From: Morella rubra
Taxonomy: Eukaryota; Streptophyta; Magnoliopsida; Fagales; Myricaceae
DNA: 64,000 nt
Assembly: GCA_003952965.2 (NCBI GenBank)
Contig: CM025855.1
Location: 10,652,546 to 10,716,545 of the forward strand
Reading direction: 5' to 3'
Positions 12,024 through 22,305 of the stretch are shown here, piece by piece. Under the pieces are notes generated by a model, which had not been told where the DNA came from, did no database searches, and saw only the letters and a program-made list of their open reading frames with translations. Numbering within the stretch: the first letter of the stretch is position 1; the number at the start of each line of letters is the position of its first letter. The position numbers and the translations under genes are program-made.

Positions 12024-13470
12024 TTGGCGCTTGTCCATTTATGTTTGAACGGTATTCTATCCACTGTTTGAATACATTCATTAGTTATTTGAACAGTTTT
12101 GTTTGCAATATTGGCATGCATAATACCCTTAGACCCATTTGAAGCTTATGTTGCATCGGTTAGTTTGAATGACGTTGCATAAGCCTCTAACATGTGGACA
12201 GTTTGAGATTATACTCTCTAATTTATAGTCCGACATCCTAAGTGATTGCTACATTTAATGGAAAGTTCATGCAGTCTCCCACCTTCGTTCTTTGAGGTAT
12301 TGTTAGAGATCACGACGGAGACGCAAAATAGCAGTGTTGTAGTTCCAGGAGATCACAACGGAGTAGCAGTTGAGTTCTACTGTGTAGTTGTGGACATTCT
12401 AGCCGTTCACTACTTACGTAAGAATTTGGTATACGTTTTCAAGTGTGATTGGAGGTATCTAAGCAACATAGCAAGGAGTATTATGGTAAACGAGCACACT
12501 ACCAGCTTCATCACCGATTACCACTTGTATATCAATGATTCATTTGTGTTGGTAGATCAAGGACAACAAGTGTTTTACTTGGCCGATCCAAAGTAGGGTG
12601 GATCTTGGCAGGTCGTACAAAGAATCATGAATCGGAATGTCAATGTTGTTCCTCTAGTAGTATATGAAACCTGATAACTGAAGACCCATCAACATAAGAA
12701 GCTTATTAGAAAGTAGAATCATTTCAGTTGTGCATTGATTTTAGAGGGTTTAGTATAGTTCTATTGTGTAGAGACGATGTTGAATCGAAAGTGCATTCTG
12801 CGATTGAAATAGGGCGAGAACGTCAAGACGCACCTGGTGATAATGATGCGACAGATTTCATTGATGATGGTTCAACAAAAGATGAGATGGATAGTAATGG
12901 TCTTACTTTTTGGATGTTATTTTTAATATCTTTGTATTTGGATATTAAAATTGATGTCTTTTAATTCATCATATGTCTAATTGTTCATTAAAAAAAATCA
13001 TATTTATTTACTTATTTTAAAAACTAAAAATAAAAACCTTATTCACATTATACAATGGGTTTTGAAGCACATTAGTACTACCATTCACTCGAGATCGTAC
13101 AAACCCAAACTCATCGTTTGAACGATAACAAACCTTTTGTATTGCTACGTTCGAGATGTATAAAACGGTTTCACCAGACATTGTCGAATGATAATGAACT
13201 GTCTTTCTCGCTATGTTAGAATTGTATAGAACGGTTTTACTTGGCATTGTGCGAACAAATGCGAACGTTAAAGAACATGATTGTCAAATACTATTCGAGC
13301 ACGAACTAACGGTGTCAAACAAAAAAATATTGAACCCTTAAATTCTGTTCGGATGGAATAGAACAAAAAATCTAGAACCGTTTGAACGGTAATATGTCTT
13401 TTCAAACAATGCATCCTGTTTGATGGCATTTGAACGATAGTTTTTGGGATGGAAAAAATATTACGCGATG
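12024..13470 (+). mobile_element. CACTA (En/Spm) transposon remnant with DUF4216 fragment
   Basis: A coding fragment at about 12310-12960 matches the DUF4216 part of CACTA transposases: a VFKCDW box, then FVLVDQGQQVFYLADPK, followed by an acidic tail (DNDATDFIDDGSTKDEMD). The same order is seen in the more complete CACTA element at 58969-59601. Around it, short motifs TTTGAACGGT/CGTTTGAACG recur (near 12048, 13117, 13380, 13428), as expected for subterminal repeats. There are no recognisable CACTA ends, and the rest of the transposase is missing. It lies directly against the Gypsy LTR ending at 12023. Confidence 0.7.
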
Positions 13471-14299
13471 CCCTATGGTGGCTTTCGGGACAGTTTCGTC
13501 ATTCCCAAAAAGTACCACTTCCAAAAACCTAATTCCAAAAAACTCATAATCAAAAAGTTCTAAAATAGAAGAACTCTTATTTTGCATGAATTGTGTGCGA
13601 GTCCAATCCATGCCTTGGTGTGGTTCCAAGGCTACAATAGGATTTGTTCTCTTTCAAGAAATGGATAATTGATGCAAGCAGTTTGTTTGGCGAGTAAGAT
13701 GTTAAGTTAGAGTTTTGTTCAAGTTTAAGTTTAAACTTGAAGTCAATAGTTATCATTAGGTGTAGATTTAATTTTGAATTTGAAGTCAATAGTTATCATT
13801 ATGAATAACTAATATTTTATTTCTCTCTTAAGTCTATAAATTGCAAACATATTAATGAATAAAGAAAATATTGGTTTGAGTTATTTTTTCTTTTGAGAGG
13901 GTGAGACTCCTTTCTTATTCGTGAGGCGCTAATATGAGGTGTGATGCCTAAATGGTGGTGAGACGTGACCATTATCATGATTGGTCGATGTTTGTGAGAT
14001 TCTAACATTCATCGTTCACTATGTTATCAGCTTATTTCGCTTTACTTCATCTCTCCTGCATCATCGGGTTATTACAAATTGATATCCACATTACGTTTCT
14101 AGGAATTTGTTTAGTTTCACACTGTGATTATGGTTCCTCTCATTGTGTGAAGACTATAGGCTATGTTCTTAGTACAAGATAGGTAACTATAGATATCTAT
14201 AAAATAATATATTCTATGGTTGAGATTCCTTTTTTCTGGCTCTCAATCTAGGTGGATTGAATTTTGTTATTGTTTCCTAATGTTAACAAGAATTCTCAG
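13471..14299. other. Gene-free stretch with possible Copia LTR end
   Basis: No credible gene. Two direct copies of a 22-bp sequence (TTGAAGTCAATAGTTATCAT plus TA) lie near 13737 and 13780. After it, AGTCTATAAATTGC, AATGAATAAAGAAAATATTGG, and AGATTCTAACATTC shortly before TATGTTATCAGC (about 13990-14032) look like the end of a Copia-type LTR followed by a decayed primer site. I cannot place its other end. Confidence 0.3.
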
Positions 14300-14576
14300 C
14301 TTGATATTCTAATTGGGATTATCCTTCCTGTTGTGATGTGGTGCTTGTGGTTGCATCGTTGTAAAATGAGGATGGAAAGTCTTAACAATCCTCTCTCTGA
14401 TGTTTGGTACAAATTCTCATATTGGTTAATGAATATCTCAAGGCAAATTACATAAGTTGCACAACTATCTTACCGTGATTTCTTAGTTCTGAAAGTCATT
14501 GGGTGTAATTTCTCTCTTCCTAAGCCTAGTAGGGTATTCGCGATCTCTTAGACTCATCCCTCTGAAGGGATATATG
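14300..14576 (+). pseudogene. LINE-type C-terminal fragment (before RNase H)
   Basis: Reads LPVVMWCLWLHRCKMRMESL, the linker commonly found between the reverse transcriptase zinc-binding region and the RNase H-like domain of plant LINE elements. The same region is repeated near 20175. It is broken off at 14576, where unrelated sequence begins. The family assignment is from recollection of such fragments; the element itself is a remnant only. Confidence 0.5.
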
Positions 14577-15785
14577 TTAAAATTAAACATAAAAGAGAAA
14601 AATAATTAAGACTAAGAGAGAGAAAAGAGACACAAGATTTTAGTGGTTCGGTCCATAGACCTACATCCACCATGGAAAGAGCTCATATCAATGGTGAATT
14701 TGTATAACAGGGGAAAAAAAGCTCATTTTTGGGCAGCATTTTGGGCCAAAGCAATATCTGGGCCTTTAGGCCCACTACCATGGTAATCATATTTGGCTGC
14801 TAAGTACCTCTCCAATGGCAAAAATAGATTGACCAATCCACATCTAAAATATCGTGCATCTAAAAAGGTATTATTTGGTACAGAGAGACTTTTAGGCAGA
14901 ACTTGGGCTAGACTTTTGTTATGGTAAGCTGATTCGCTTCTAGGATGATGTTGATTAGAGCAAAGGACTGAAAATCCGTGTGTCAGTAGTTTGAATCCAC
15001 TTCTAAGCTTTTTTTAATGGAATCGGAATTTTCAATTCTATCCGTTTCGGTATTTACCCTTACTTGTTGGCCAAGCTTGACCTACCTTCGGCTCAATTCA
15101 GCTTAGTTAAGGCCCAACCCAGTCCAGTCCAATTTGGACTAGTTTAGGTCCAGGCCCCGCCTAGCCCAGCCTAGTTTAGTTCTAACTATTATCCGGTGAC
15201 ACTTTAGTTGACTTTTATTTATCTTCTCTCGGGCTTTCCTGCAAACTTCTAGCAGCTTTCTGGACTCTCTCTAACATCATTTTGGTGAACTTCCGGCATC
15301 TTCTCCCGAGCTTTTCGACGTCTTGTCTGACATCCTTCCAGTGAACTTCCGATATCTTTTTTTTGGCAATCTCCACACTTCCCGTGACTCTCTCTGACCA
15401 TCTTCAGGAGACCATCTGTCCTTCTTTAGCCAACTTTTGATGATTGCCAGCTGTCATCCGAAGTCTTTCCGCCCATATTCCGATGCCACATATTTTTCTT
15501 ATAAGGGAATCTTTTTTATAAGTCTAAACTCAACGTGTGTCCATCTTAATTTGCTGGGGAGTATTAGAGTCTCACAACAAAAAGTGGGCTATTGTAATTG
15601 AGGCCTTATAAATAAAGCCTTCGTTTTAATCTCATCCTTGCACTAGTGAGTACACAAGTGTGCCCCATGGATTGGGCCTTCCCATAGTTGATATAGGTCT
15701 ATGGACCGAACATCTCAAATCCTATCTCTTTTCTCTCTCTTACCTTGCCAAGGTAGAATCTAGCGGTTATAATTATATTTATTCC
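14577..15785. mobile_element. 1.2-kb insertion bracketed by ~68-bp inverted repeats
   Basis: This sequence is absent from the matching place in duplication copy 2. Near its ends are inverted copies of a ~68-bp stretch (14613-14681 and 15675-15743) that share GGTTCGGTCCATAGACCT-like cores and a TAAGAGAGAGAAAAGAGA flank. The inside is non-coding. It has a run of GGCCCAACCCAGTCCAG-type words near 15100-15180 and the mitochondrial trnF-like sequence. It could be a fold-back element, or two LTR pieces in opposite orientation. I see no clear target duplication. Confidence 0.45.
14936..15008 (+). pseudogene. Mitochondrial-type trnF(GAA) pseudogene
   Basis: A 73-nt stretch with tRNA layout. It contains TTAGAGCAAAGGACTGAAAA followed by TCC, an anticodon arm with GAA, then GTGTCAGTAGTTTGAATCCA and a CTTCTAAGC end that can pair with the GCTT start. 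This strongly resembles plant mitochondrial tRNA-Phe as I remember it, which has the same AGAGCAAAGGACTGAAAATC core and ends ...CCACTTCTAAGC. The D-arm is degraded (GATGATGTTGATT), so it is probably not functional. A T-run follows. It is likely organelle DNA moved to the nucleus, or part of a mobile element that captured it. Confidence 0.6.
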
Positions 15786-16850
15786 TCTATTGTTGATCTT
15801 CCACGAGTAGTTGTTGGTTCTATTACACTTATATGTAAGGATTGCCTCAGTTACGATATAATAGATAAATGCATTGTCTAAGTTAGATATTTTGTTTTTT
15901 TTTTTCATGTCTTAGTTGATTTTTAGCTTGACTTTTGGTATTTTTCTTGTAGCGGGCCAAGTTTGATTGTCACTACGGTATGCCTTCGCCATAAGTGATG
16001 AATTTCTAATAAAATTGGAACATACCGCCGTCTTATTAAAAAAAAATAGAAATATTGTGAGCATTGGTTGGAGAAGGATTCTTGCGTACCAATCATGACT
16101 AATTGTATGTTTATGAGATAATGAATCAATGTATACACTGACATACTGTTTCAAGAGTCTTTTTCTAGCTCAGTAGGACTACACTTAATCAGTTAAACTT
16201 GAGAGTTGAGTTTTCGAGTCATAGTAGCAACAATTGCAAACCAATTTGGTGTCGTTTAGGGATATGGATTCAGTGAATTTCTTGAGGCAAAAGAATGGTT
16301 GCACCAAAGAATTGGAATTTGTACTCGAAATTTACCAAAAGTACTACATCCATCGTTTATTTTTTGTGTTCAATTAGTTTTTTTTTCCACTTAGCCTTTG
16401 GTAATAGGATGGCCTTTGCTTGTTCATATGCCTTGTTGTCAGCAAAATCAATTGCCACATCAACACATGCAAATAGTACTCAATATTCTACGATTCAAGT
16501 CCCAATCAAAAAGTTAACCAGCCAATAACACAACCATTTTCCTTTTTAGATGTGGAACGAAAACTTTAACATTTCCTGGAGGTAAGTGGAGCTTGTATGA
16601 AGGGGTCAGATGCTACATTATTACATCACTTGGCACAGTTGGGTCATTCGAGACTTGAGCGAAATAAAACAAAGACAAAACTAATAGCTGTAACAACAAA
16701 TGAAGGCCACTGCAACTTGGACCAGGTGCCTCTTGTTTATCAGGTTCTCATACACCAACATATTTAAGATGTTCCTTTTTCCTTCTGCAACCCTTCAAAT
16801 GATTCTTCTATTATAGTTCTCATAAACTATATACCTTCTTCGAGAAGCCT
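15786..16850. other. Non-coding stretch shared with 20800-22290
   Basis: No gene. This is the 3' flank of the ancestral NPF gene plus LINE-linked sequence, present in both duplication copies. Shared words include GCCTCAGTTACG, TGACTAATTGTATGT and TGTTGTCAGCAAAATCAATT. Around 16351-16378 (catcgtttattttttgtg) it preserves the empty insertion site for the MITE that sits at 21362-21869 in the other copy. Confidence 0.7.
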
Positions 16851-17014
16851 TAATAATGCTTATTTTCTCTGTACCTTCTGGCTAAGATAATATGCACCAA
16901 CATATTTAAGAAGCTGAGAACAGCCAAAAGCTAGAAGAAATAGTTGAGATGGCCTTCATTAAGGTTATCTGGTATTCATCTGACATTCCCATCTTCAATT
17001 GTAATGTTAGTTAC
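16851..17014 (-). pseudogene. NPF transporter 3'-end fragment
   Basis: On the minus strand this encodes a decayed version of the last ~50 codons of the NPF gene at 22306-33164. The order is a VTNITIEDGNV-like stretch, then [10 protein letters not shown], then [16 protein letters not shown]. The full gene has [20 protein letters not shown] at the same place. In-frame stops are present and only the C-terminus is kept, so it is a dead copy made by the segmental duplication. Similarity stops abruptly at 17014, where Mutator-type terminal sequence begins. Confidence 0.85.
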
Positions 17015-17379
17015 ATTCCCAGATTTACCATCAATTTGGACAAAATTCCCTCCCACGTGCAACGCACCTACCTGCCTATTCGGTAACATTATAATTTTAA
17101 CCCCAAAACCCTTTCAAGTGTAAATGTTTATGAACTTATGCCTCCATGTCCTCTTTCTTTCGAGATGTCCTGCTGTCTAGCCATTTCCTTCAAGCTTTAT
17201 CTCTGTTTGTTGCAGCAAGTACATGTACAATCATCTTTATCCTCTGAAGACCTCAATTTAACAAAGCACTTTCCCATTGGTCGAAATCCAAAAGAAATCA
17301 TAGAAGAATACATCGTCAAATTGGTCTTGCAAGTGCGCGCCTTGCTCGACCCAAGTAGGGGGAACTTCTACAAGATGCC

Positions 17380-17464
17380 AAGATGCTTATTTTTTAGAAA
17401 CACCATACATGCAAAGATGCTTATTTTTTAGAAACACCATACATGCCAAGATGCTTATTTTTTA
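17380..17464. repeat. 34-bp tandem repeat, about 2.5 units
   Basis: The unit starts AAGATGCTTATTTTTTAGAA and continues with ACACCATACATGC. It starts at 17380, 17414 and 17448, with the last copy partial. It sits inside the Mutator-like element, just after its left inverted repeat. Confidence 0.85.
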
Positions 17465-17496
17465 GGTTCATTGTGTAGGGACATTCAATTGGCATT

Positions 17497-19000
17497 ATGG
17501 GTGCAGTTGTGCTGGGGAAGAAGTGGATGAATATGACGAGACATTCGACCCCGATTGTCTTCCATTCTTTGAGATTGAAGACATCATCAAGTGTTATGGA
17601 TACAAAACTTGGGGATCTCATATACTACAAATTGCCTGGAAAAAGCTTAGAGGACGGGTTGATACTAGTCTTTTTTTACCATAACATGCTAGAAATGGTG
17701 AGCTGTCATGAAGGCGAGCATGTGGTTGTACTTTACATATTCTCATTTGCTGCCACTACTAGAGGAGATGGTGGAGGACAAAGTGATAAAGAAATAGATG
17801 AAGAGGAGGGACATTGATGCTTGGGTGTTAATGATCCCTTCTGAGATGAAGTTATTAGCATTGACGAAGAATTGTTTGATGTTGAAGTTGATGTCACCTC
17901 AACTAGTAACGGCGAGGGAGCTGGTGCATCCACTGGAGAGGCTAAAATATCACGGAAAGGAAAAGATGTTGCTAAGAAAATTGATGACAATAGTTGCCAT
18001 GCATCTCTGCATGTACAAGCTGACATTGAAGTTGAACCATCCTAGCGTTTTACAAATAATCTCCCAAAGTGGGCTGAGGACATTGACAATGGCATGTCCT
18101 TCACTTTTAGTTAATATATTTGTTGTAAATTAGTAACAATGCATTGAATGTGTGACTATAAACTAATTAGTTATTTTTGTGTTGCAGATGATAATTTTGA
18201 TATGGCAAGGAGCAATGTACTTGTATCCTCAATTGTAAGCAACAAGGAAAAGGTTGGACAACATTATCATGACCCTTACACTGGACCTGACTTTCATCAG
18301 TCCAACATGGCAACCCTAGTGAAGAAAATATATTAAGGGGGAAGGATGTCAAGTGCAAGAAAAATTGTAGCGATAAGTGTACCATCACATGTAGGGAAGG
18401 GATGCGTGACTACTGTATATACACATGCTGGATGAGCCAAGAGAAGACTTTCCAAATCAAGTCATTCAAACCCATTCATTGTTGTACCAAGAAGTATAGA
18501 AATTCCTTTGTAAACTCCAAGTGGATTGCAAATAAGTTCCTTGAGCAGTTTAAGTCCGAACAGAATTGGCCGACTGATGCGGCCTCCCAAGTGGTAAAGA
18601 GTTAGTGGAAGGTTGACATAAATGATAGTAAAATATATTCGGCAAGGAGGAAGGCTCGAGCAATGGTTTACGGGAAGCAGGGGGACAATACAAATTGCTA
18701 TGGGATTATTGTGAAACTTTAAGGCACACTAATAAGGGGAGTTGTATTCTAGTTAAGGTGGAGAGAATAAGCCCCGAGCTACTCCTTATTTTTCAGCATC
18801 TTTACATGTCCTTGGCAACTATGCGAGATGGGTTTAAGGTAGGGTGTTGGCCAATTTTCAACTTGGATGGGTGCTTCCTTAAGGGACCCTTCAATGGGCA
18901 ATTACTTTTTGCGGTTGGTAGGGATGCTAACGACAATATGTACCCTATTTCAATGGTTGTCGTATAAGCCAAAACAAAAGATAGTTGGACTTGATTTTTG
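17497..19000 (+). pseudogene. MuDR-type transposase remnant
   Basis: Pieces in several frames follow the order of plant MULE transposases. First comes an N-terminal host-like domain (VDEYDETFDPDCLPFFEIED in one frame near 17520-17580), then an acidic linker. Next is the Mutator DNA-binding type region near 18402-18600 (KTFQIKSFKPIHCC, then NSKWIANKF). The start of the catalytic region follows near 18695-18967, with LWDYCETLRHTNKGS and NLDGCFLKGPFNGQLLFAVG followed by MYPIS. The C-terminal half of the transposase is missing. Several frame changes and stops show it is dead. Confidence 0.8.
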
Positions 19001-19133
19001 GAACCCTTGTTGCCAACCTAGGCCAATAACCCCTCAGGGGATGGACATTCATTTCAGACTGTCAAAAGGTATGTTTATTATGAAAGTAAACAAATTGTGG
19101 TTATATGAAAAGAAAAAAAAAAAAAAAAAAAGA

Positions 19134-19640
19134 GGTTAAAATACACTTTGCACCCTTTATATTTGGGGGTTTGACACATTACATCCCAATATTTTATTTT
19201 TGAGAGATTGAGCTCATTATGTTATCTTTCCTAATGATTTGCACCCTGGAGTGAAACTAGGAGTCAAATTAGACGGTAATCGTTTACACGTGCCTCTCAC
19301 GTGACCTTAGTCCCTGTTAGATTATATATCGCCCTTGAATCTCAAATAATGTTTGCCTGCAGATCACTTGAATATGTAAAATACCAACATATCTCTCCGA
19401 AGGCAGACATTTATTGCCTTGGAATCATCATTCTTGAAGTCCTTAATGGCAAATTCCCCTCTCAATATCTTAGCAATGGCAAGGACGGTACGATTATCAT
19501 CTAATTTGACACCTATTTTCATTCTGGGGTGCAAATCATTAAGGGAGATAACATAATGGGCTCAATGTCTCAAAAATAAAATATTGGGGTGCAATGTGTC
19601 AATATCCCCAAATATAGGGGGTGCAAAGTGTATTTAACCC
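19134..19640. mobile_element. Non-autonomous Mutator-type element carrying a kinase fragment (Pack-MULE-like)
   Basis: A 507-bp element with ~115-bp inverted terminal repeats. The left end reads GGTTAAAATACACTTTGCAC. The right end, reversed, reads GGGTTAAATACACTTTGCAC. The repeats continue with matching CCAATATTTTATTTTTGAGA and ATGATTTGCACCC words. The ends resemble the outer end of the larger MULE around it (TGCAATGTGTC...AAAGTGTATTT). It sits in an A-rich tract, so a 9-bp target duplication (AAAAAAAAA with TAAAAAAAA) is possible but not convincing. Between the repeats lies a piece of a receptor-like kinase gene. Confidence 0.75.
19361..19500 (+). pseudogene. Captured receptor-like kinase domain fragment
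   Basis: In one frame it reads SLEYVKYQHISP, then KADIYCLGIIILEVLNGKFP, then SQYLSNGKDGT. This is kinase subdomains VIII-IX (the usual APE/SPEY box, then the D-x-W/Y-x-x-G box and an ILE-LTGKFP stretch), as in pollen receptor-like kinases. It is preceded by TTTGCCTGCAG, a good intron 3' end, so the captured piece seems to be genomic (intron plus exon). It is too short to make a kinase, having no ATP-binding part or catalytic loop. Confidence 0.7.
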
Positions 19641-20164
19641 TAAAAAAAATGACTTTAAGGAAAAATGACAGATTTAATAGCAATTTGTACAACGTTTTAG
19701 CTGTCATTTTATTTGACAAACCTCAAGCAATTTGTCAAAGAGTTTTACACAATTCTTGAGGTATACACAATTATTGGAATTTGACAACGTATTCTTCTTT
19801 GATTTCTTTGGATTTCGACCAATGAGAAAGTTCTCTGTTTAACCGAGGTCTCCAGAGGATAGAGATGATTTGTACATGTGCTTGCTGCAACCAACAAAGA
19901 GAAAGCTCAAAGGTAATGGCAAGACAACTGGAAAGAAAGAGGACATAAGGGCATATGTTCATAGAACTTTATGGTTGAAAGGGTTTCCGGGTTAAAATCA
20001 TAACTTTACCCAGTAGACAGGTAGGTGCGTTGCACATGAGAGGAAATTTCATCCAAATTGACGGTTAATCTAGATGAGGGTGCAATGTGTGTGAAACACG
20101 TAGTTTGGGGGTGCAATGTGTCGCTACCCCAGTAGTTCGTGAGTAGAAAGTGTATTTTTCCCTA

Positions 20165-20760
20165 TGCTTATTTGGATTATCCCTACTGTTTTGACTTGGT
20201 GCTTGTGTTTGCATCCTTATAAAGTGAGGATAGAAGGTCTTGACAGTCCTGTTTCTGATGTTAGGTGCAAATGTCAATATTGGTTAATAAATATCTCAAG
20301 TCAAATTATATAAGTTGAACAATTATCTTACGATGATTTCTTGGTTCTAAAAGTCATTGGGTGTAATGTCTCACTTCCAAAGCCTAGTCGGATATTCACG
20401 ATCTCTTAGACTCATCCACCTGAGGGCATATACAAGCTGAATATTGATGAAAGCTGCTTCAACAATCAAAATGGTGGAGGTGTTGTTTGTAATAAAATGG
20501 AGAGTTTATGGCTGGTATTTGTTCTTATTATGGCCTAGGTACCAATATGGTTGGTGAGATGCATGTTGCTTTAGGTGGATTACATCTTTGTAGTAAATTT
20601 GGGTTCCCTTTAGTTAGTCTAGAGATAGATTTTCTAGTGTTGTTGTCATTGGTATATTTGGGATTTCTGGGAGGAATTAATAGTTTTAATTTCACAAATC
20701 GATGTTTTCTCTTTGCCATGTCTACTGTGAAGGAATTTGTGTAGCTAATTACCTTGTCAA
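20165..20760 (+). pseudogene. LINE RNase H-like (RVT_3) fragment
   Basis: Contains YKLNIDESCFNNQNGGGVVC, the start of the RNase H-like domain found at the end of plant LINE polyproteins and in related free-standing genes. It is followed in another frame by AGICSYYGLGTNMVGEMHVA and ALGGLHLCSKFGFPLVSLEI, the usual middle of that domain. At least one frame change lies near 20500. The upstream part is the same linker as at 14300-14576. Confidence 0.65.
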
Positions 20761-21361
20761 GGCGGATGCTAGTGGTTCTAATAAGTTGATCTTTAACAAG
20801 AAGTTGTTGGTTCTATTATACTGATATGTGGGGATTGCCTCAGTTACGTATAATAGATAAATGCGATGTATGGGTTGGGTCTTCTGGTTTTTTTATTTCA
20901 GGTGTTAGATGACTTTTAGCTTGGCTTTTTGTATTTTTCTTGTAGCCGATTAAGTTTGATTGTTACCGCAGTATTCCTCCACCATAAGTGAGAGATTTCT
21001 AATAAAACTCGAACATGCCGCCGTCCTTATTAAAAAAAATAGAAATATTGTAAGCATTGGCTTGGAGAAGAAGGTCAGATTGTTGCATACCTGTCATGAC
21101 TAATTGTATGTCTATGAGATAATGAATCAAAGTATACACTAACATATTGTTTCAAGAGTCTTTTTCTAGCTTAGCAGGAGTGCACTTAATCTGTTAAACT
21201 TGAGAGGGAGTTTTCAAATCATAGTAGCAACAATTACAAATAAGTTTGGCCCTGTTTAGGGATCTAGATTCAGATATTTTCTTAATGCAAAAGAATGACT
21301 GCCTGAAAGAGTTGGAAGTTATACTCAAAATTCACCAACACTACATCCATCATTTATTTTT
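20761..21361. other. Non-coding duplicated flank
   Basis: No gene seen. The sequence matches 15790-16370 in the other copy of the duplication. The last nine bases (21353-21361, TTTATTTTT) are the left target duplication of the following MITE. Confidence 0.6.
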
Positions 21362-21869
21362 GGGGTAAAGTCATAGTTAGCCCCATAAGTATGATAAAAA
21401 TCAAATTAGTACCTCTAATTATCAGTTCGGTGATTTGAGACCCATAACTTTTAAAAATCATCAATTCTAACCCCCCGTCTAAATTGGGCATTAAATCCGA
21501 CGAAAAATCATGCAAAATGACCAAAATGCCCCTCCAAGATAAAATTACTAAAAAATTCATTGAAAATAAAAAATGATTTTTTTAAAAAAAGTAATATTTT
21601 TTAAATAAAACTATTGAAACTCTATTTCAATAATATATTTTTATTTTTAATTTATTTCTTTTCTTTTTTTTTTAATTTAGTCTTGGAGGGGCATTTTGGT
21701 CATTTTGCATGATTTTCAGTCAGATTTAACGCCCAATTTAGACTGGGGGGGGGGGGGGGCTAGAATTGATGATTTCTAAAAGTTATGGATCTCAAATCGC
21801 TGAATTGATAATTATAGGTACTGATTTGATTTTTGCTCATACTTTTAGGGCTAACTGTGACTTTACCCC
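21362..21869. mobile_element. Mutator-type MITE with perfect 9-bp target duplication
   Basis: A 508-bp element that starts GGGGTAAAGTCATAGTTAG and ends CTAACTGTGACTTTACCCC. It has long inverted repeats of ~170 bp, including ATGCAAAATGACCAAAATGC in both arms, and an AT-rich middle. It is flanked on both sides by TTTATTTTT (21353-21361 and 21870-21878). The paralogous copy at 16351-16378 shows the unoccupied site, which proves insertion after the duplication. There is no coding capacity. The G-run at 21746-21759 is within the right arm. Confidence 0.9.
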
Positions 21870-22305
21870 TTTATTTTTGGTGTTCGATTAGTTTTGTTTT
21901 TCCACTTAACTTGTGGCAATAGGGTGTTCTCGACTTGTTCATATGCCCTGTTGTCAGCAAAATCAATTACCACATCAGCACATGCAAAGAATACTCAGTA
22001 TTCTACGATTCAGGTCCCAATCAAAAAGTTGATCCGGCAATAACACAACCATTTTCCTTCGGATGTGGAAGGAAAACTTAAAACATTTCCTGGAGCTAAG
22101 TGGAGCCTGCGCGAAGAGGGGTAAGATGCTGCATTATTACTTCACTTGGCGCAGTTGGGTCATTCGAGACTTGAACCAAATACTGGCCATACTTGAGCCA
22201 AATACTGGCCATACAAAACCGGTAGCTGGAACAACAAATGGAGGCCACTGTGACTCGAACCAAAGAACCTCATGTTCATCAACGATATACCTTCTTGGAG
22301 AAGCT

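Larger units (their letters stand above)
14300..17014. repeat. Segmental duplication, copy 1 (with the 3' end of an NPF gene)
   Basis: This segment aligns in the same orientation with 20165-22473. The shared parts are a LINE-like RNase H region (14300-14576 with 20165-20410), a non-coding stretch (about 15786-16840 with 20800-22290), and the last part of an NPF gene (16851-17014 with 22306-22473). Copy 1 is interrupted by about 1.2 kb of other sequence (14577-15785). Copy 2 is interrupted by a 508-bp MITE. Identity by eye is high but clearly not perfect, so this is not a recent event. Confidence 0.85.
17015..20162 (+). mobile_element. Mutator-like element (MULE) with long inverted repeats
   Basis: Inverted copies of a ~290-bp sequence flank it: 17021-17330 on the plus strand and 19775-20070 on the minus strand. 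Both contain GTGCAACGCACCTACC-like and CATTGGTCGAAATCCAAA-like words. Inside are fragments of a MuDR-type transposase (17497-19000). The right end extends to 20162 with AAAGTGTATTTTTCCC. The matching outer ~90 bp on the left is missing, so the left end is truncated at the junction with the NPF fragment. A second, smaller Mutator-type element is inserted at 19134-19640. The transposase is broken by several frame changes and stops. Confidence 0.75.

Noticed and set aside
19301-19504. Kinase-like open frame as a host gene
   Set aside because: Only a short part of the kinase domain is present, and it sits between inverted terminal repeats of a small Mutator-type element, so it is a captured fragment.
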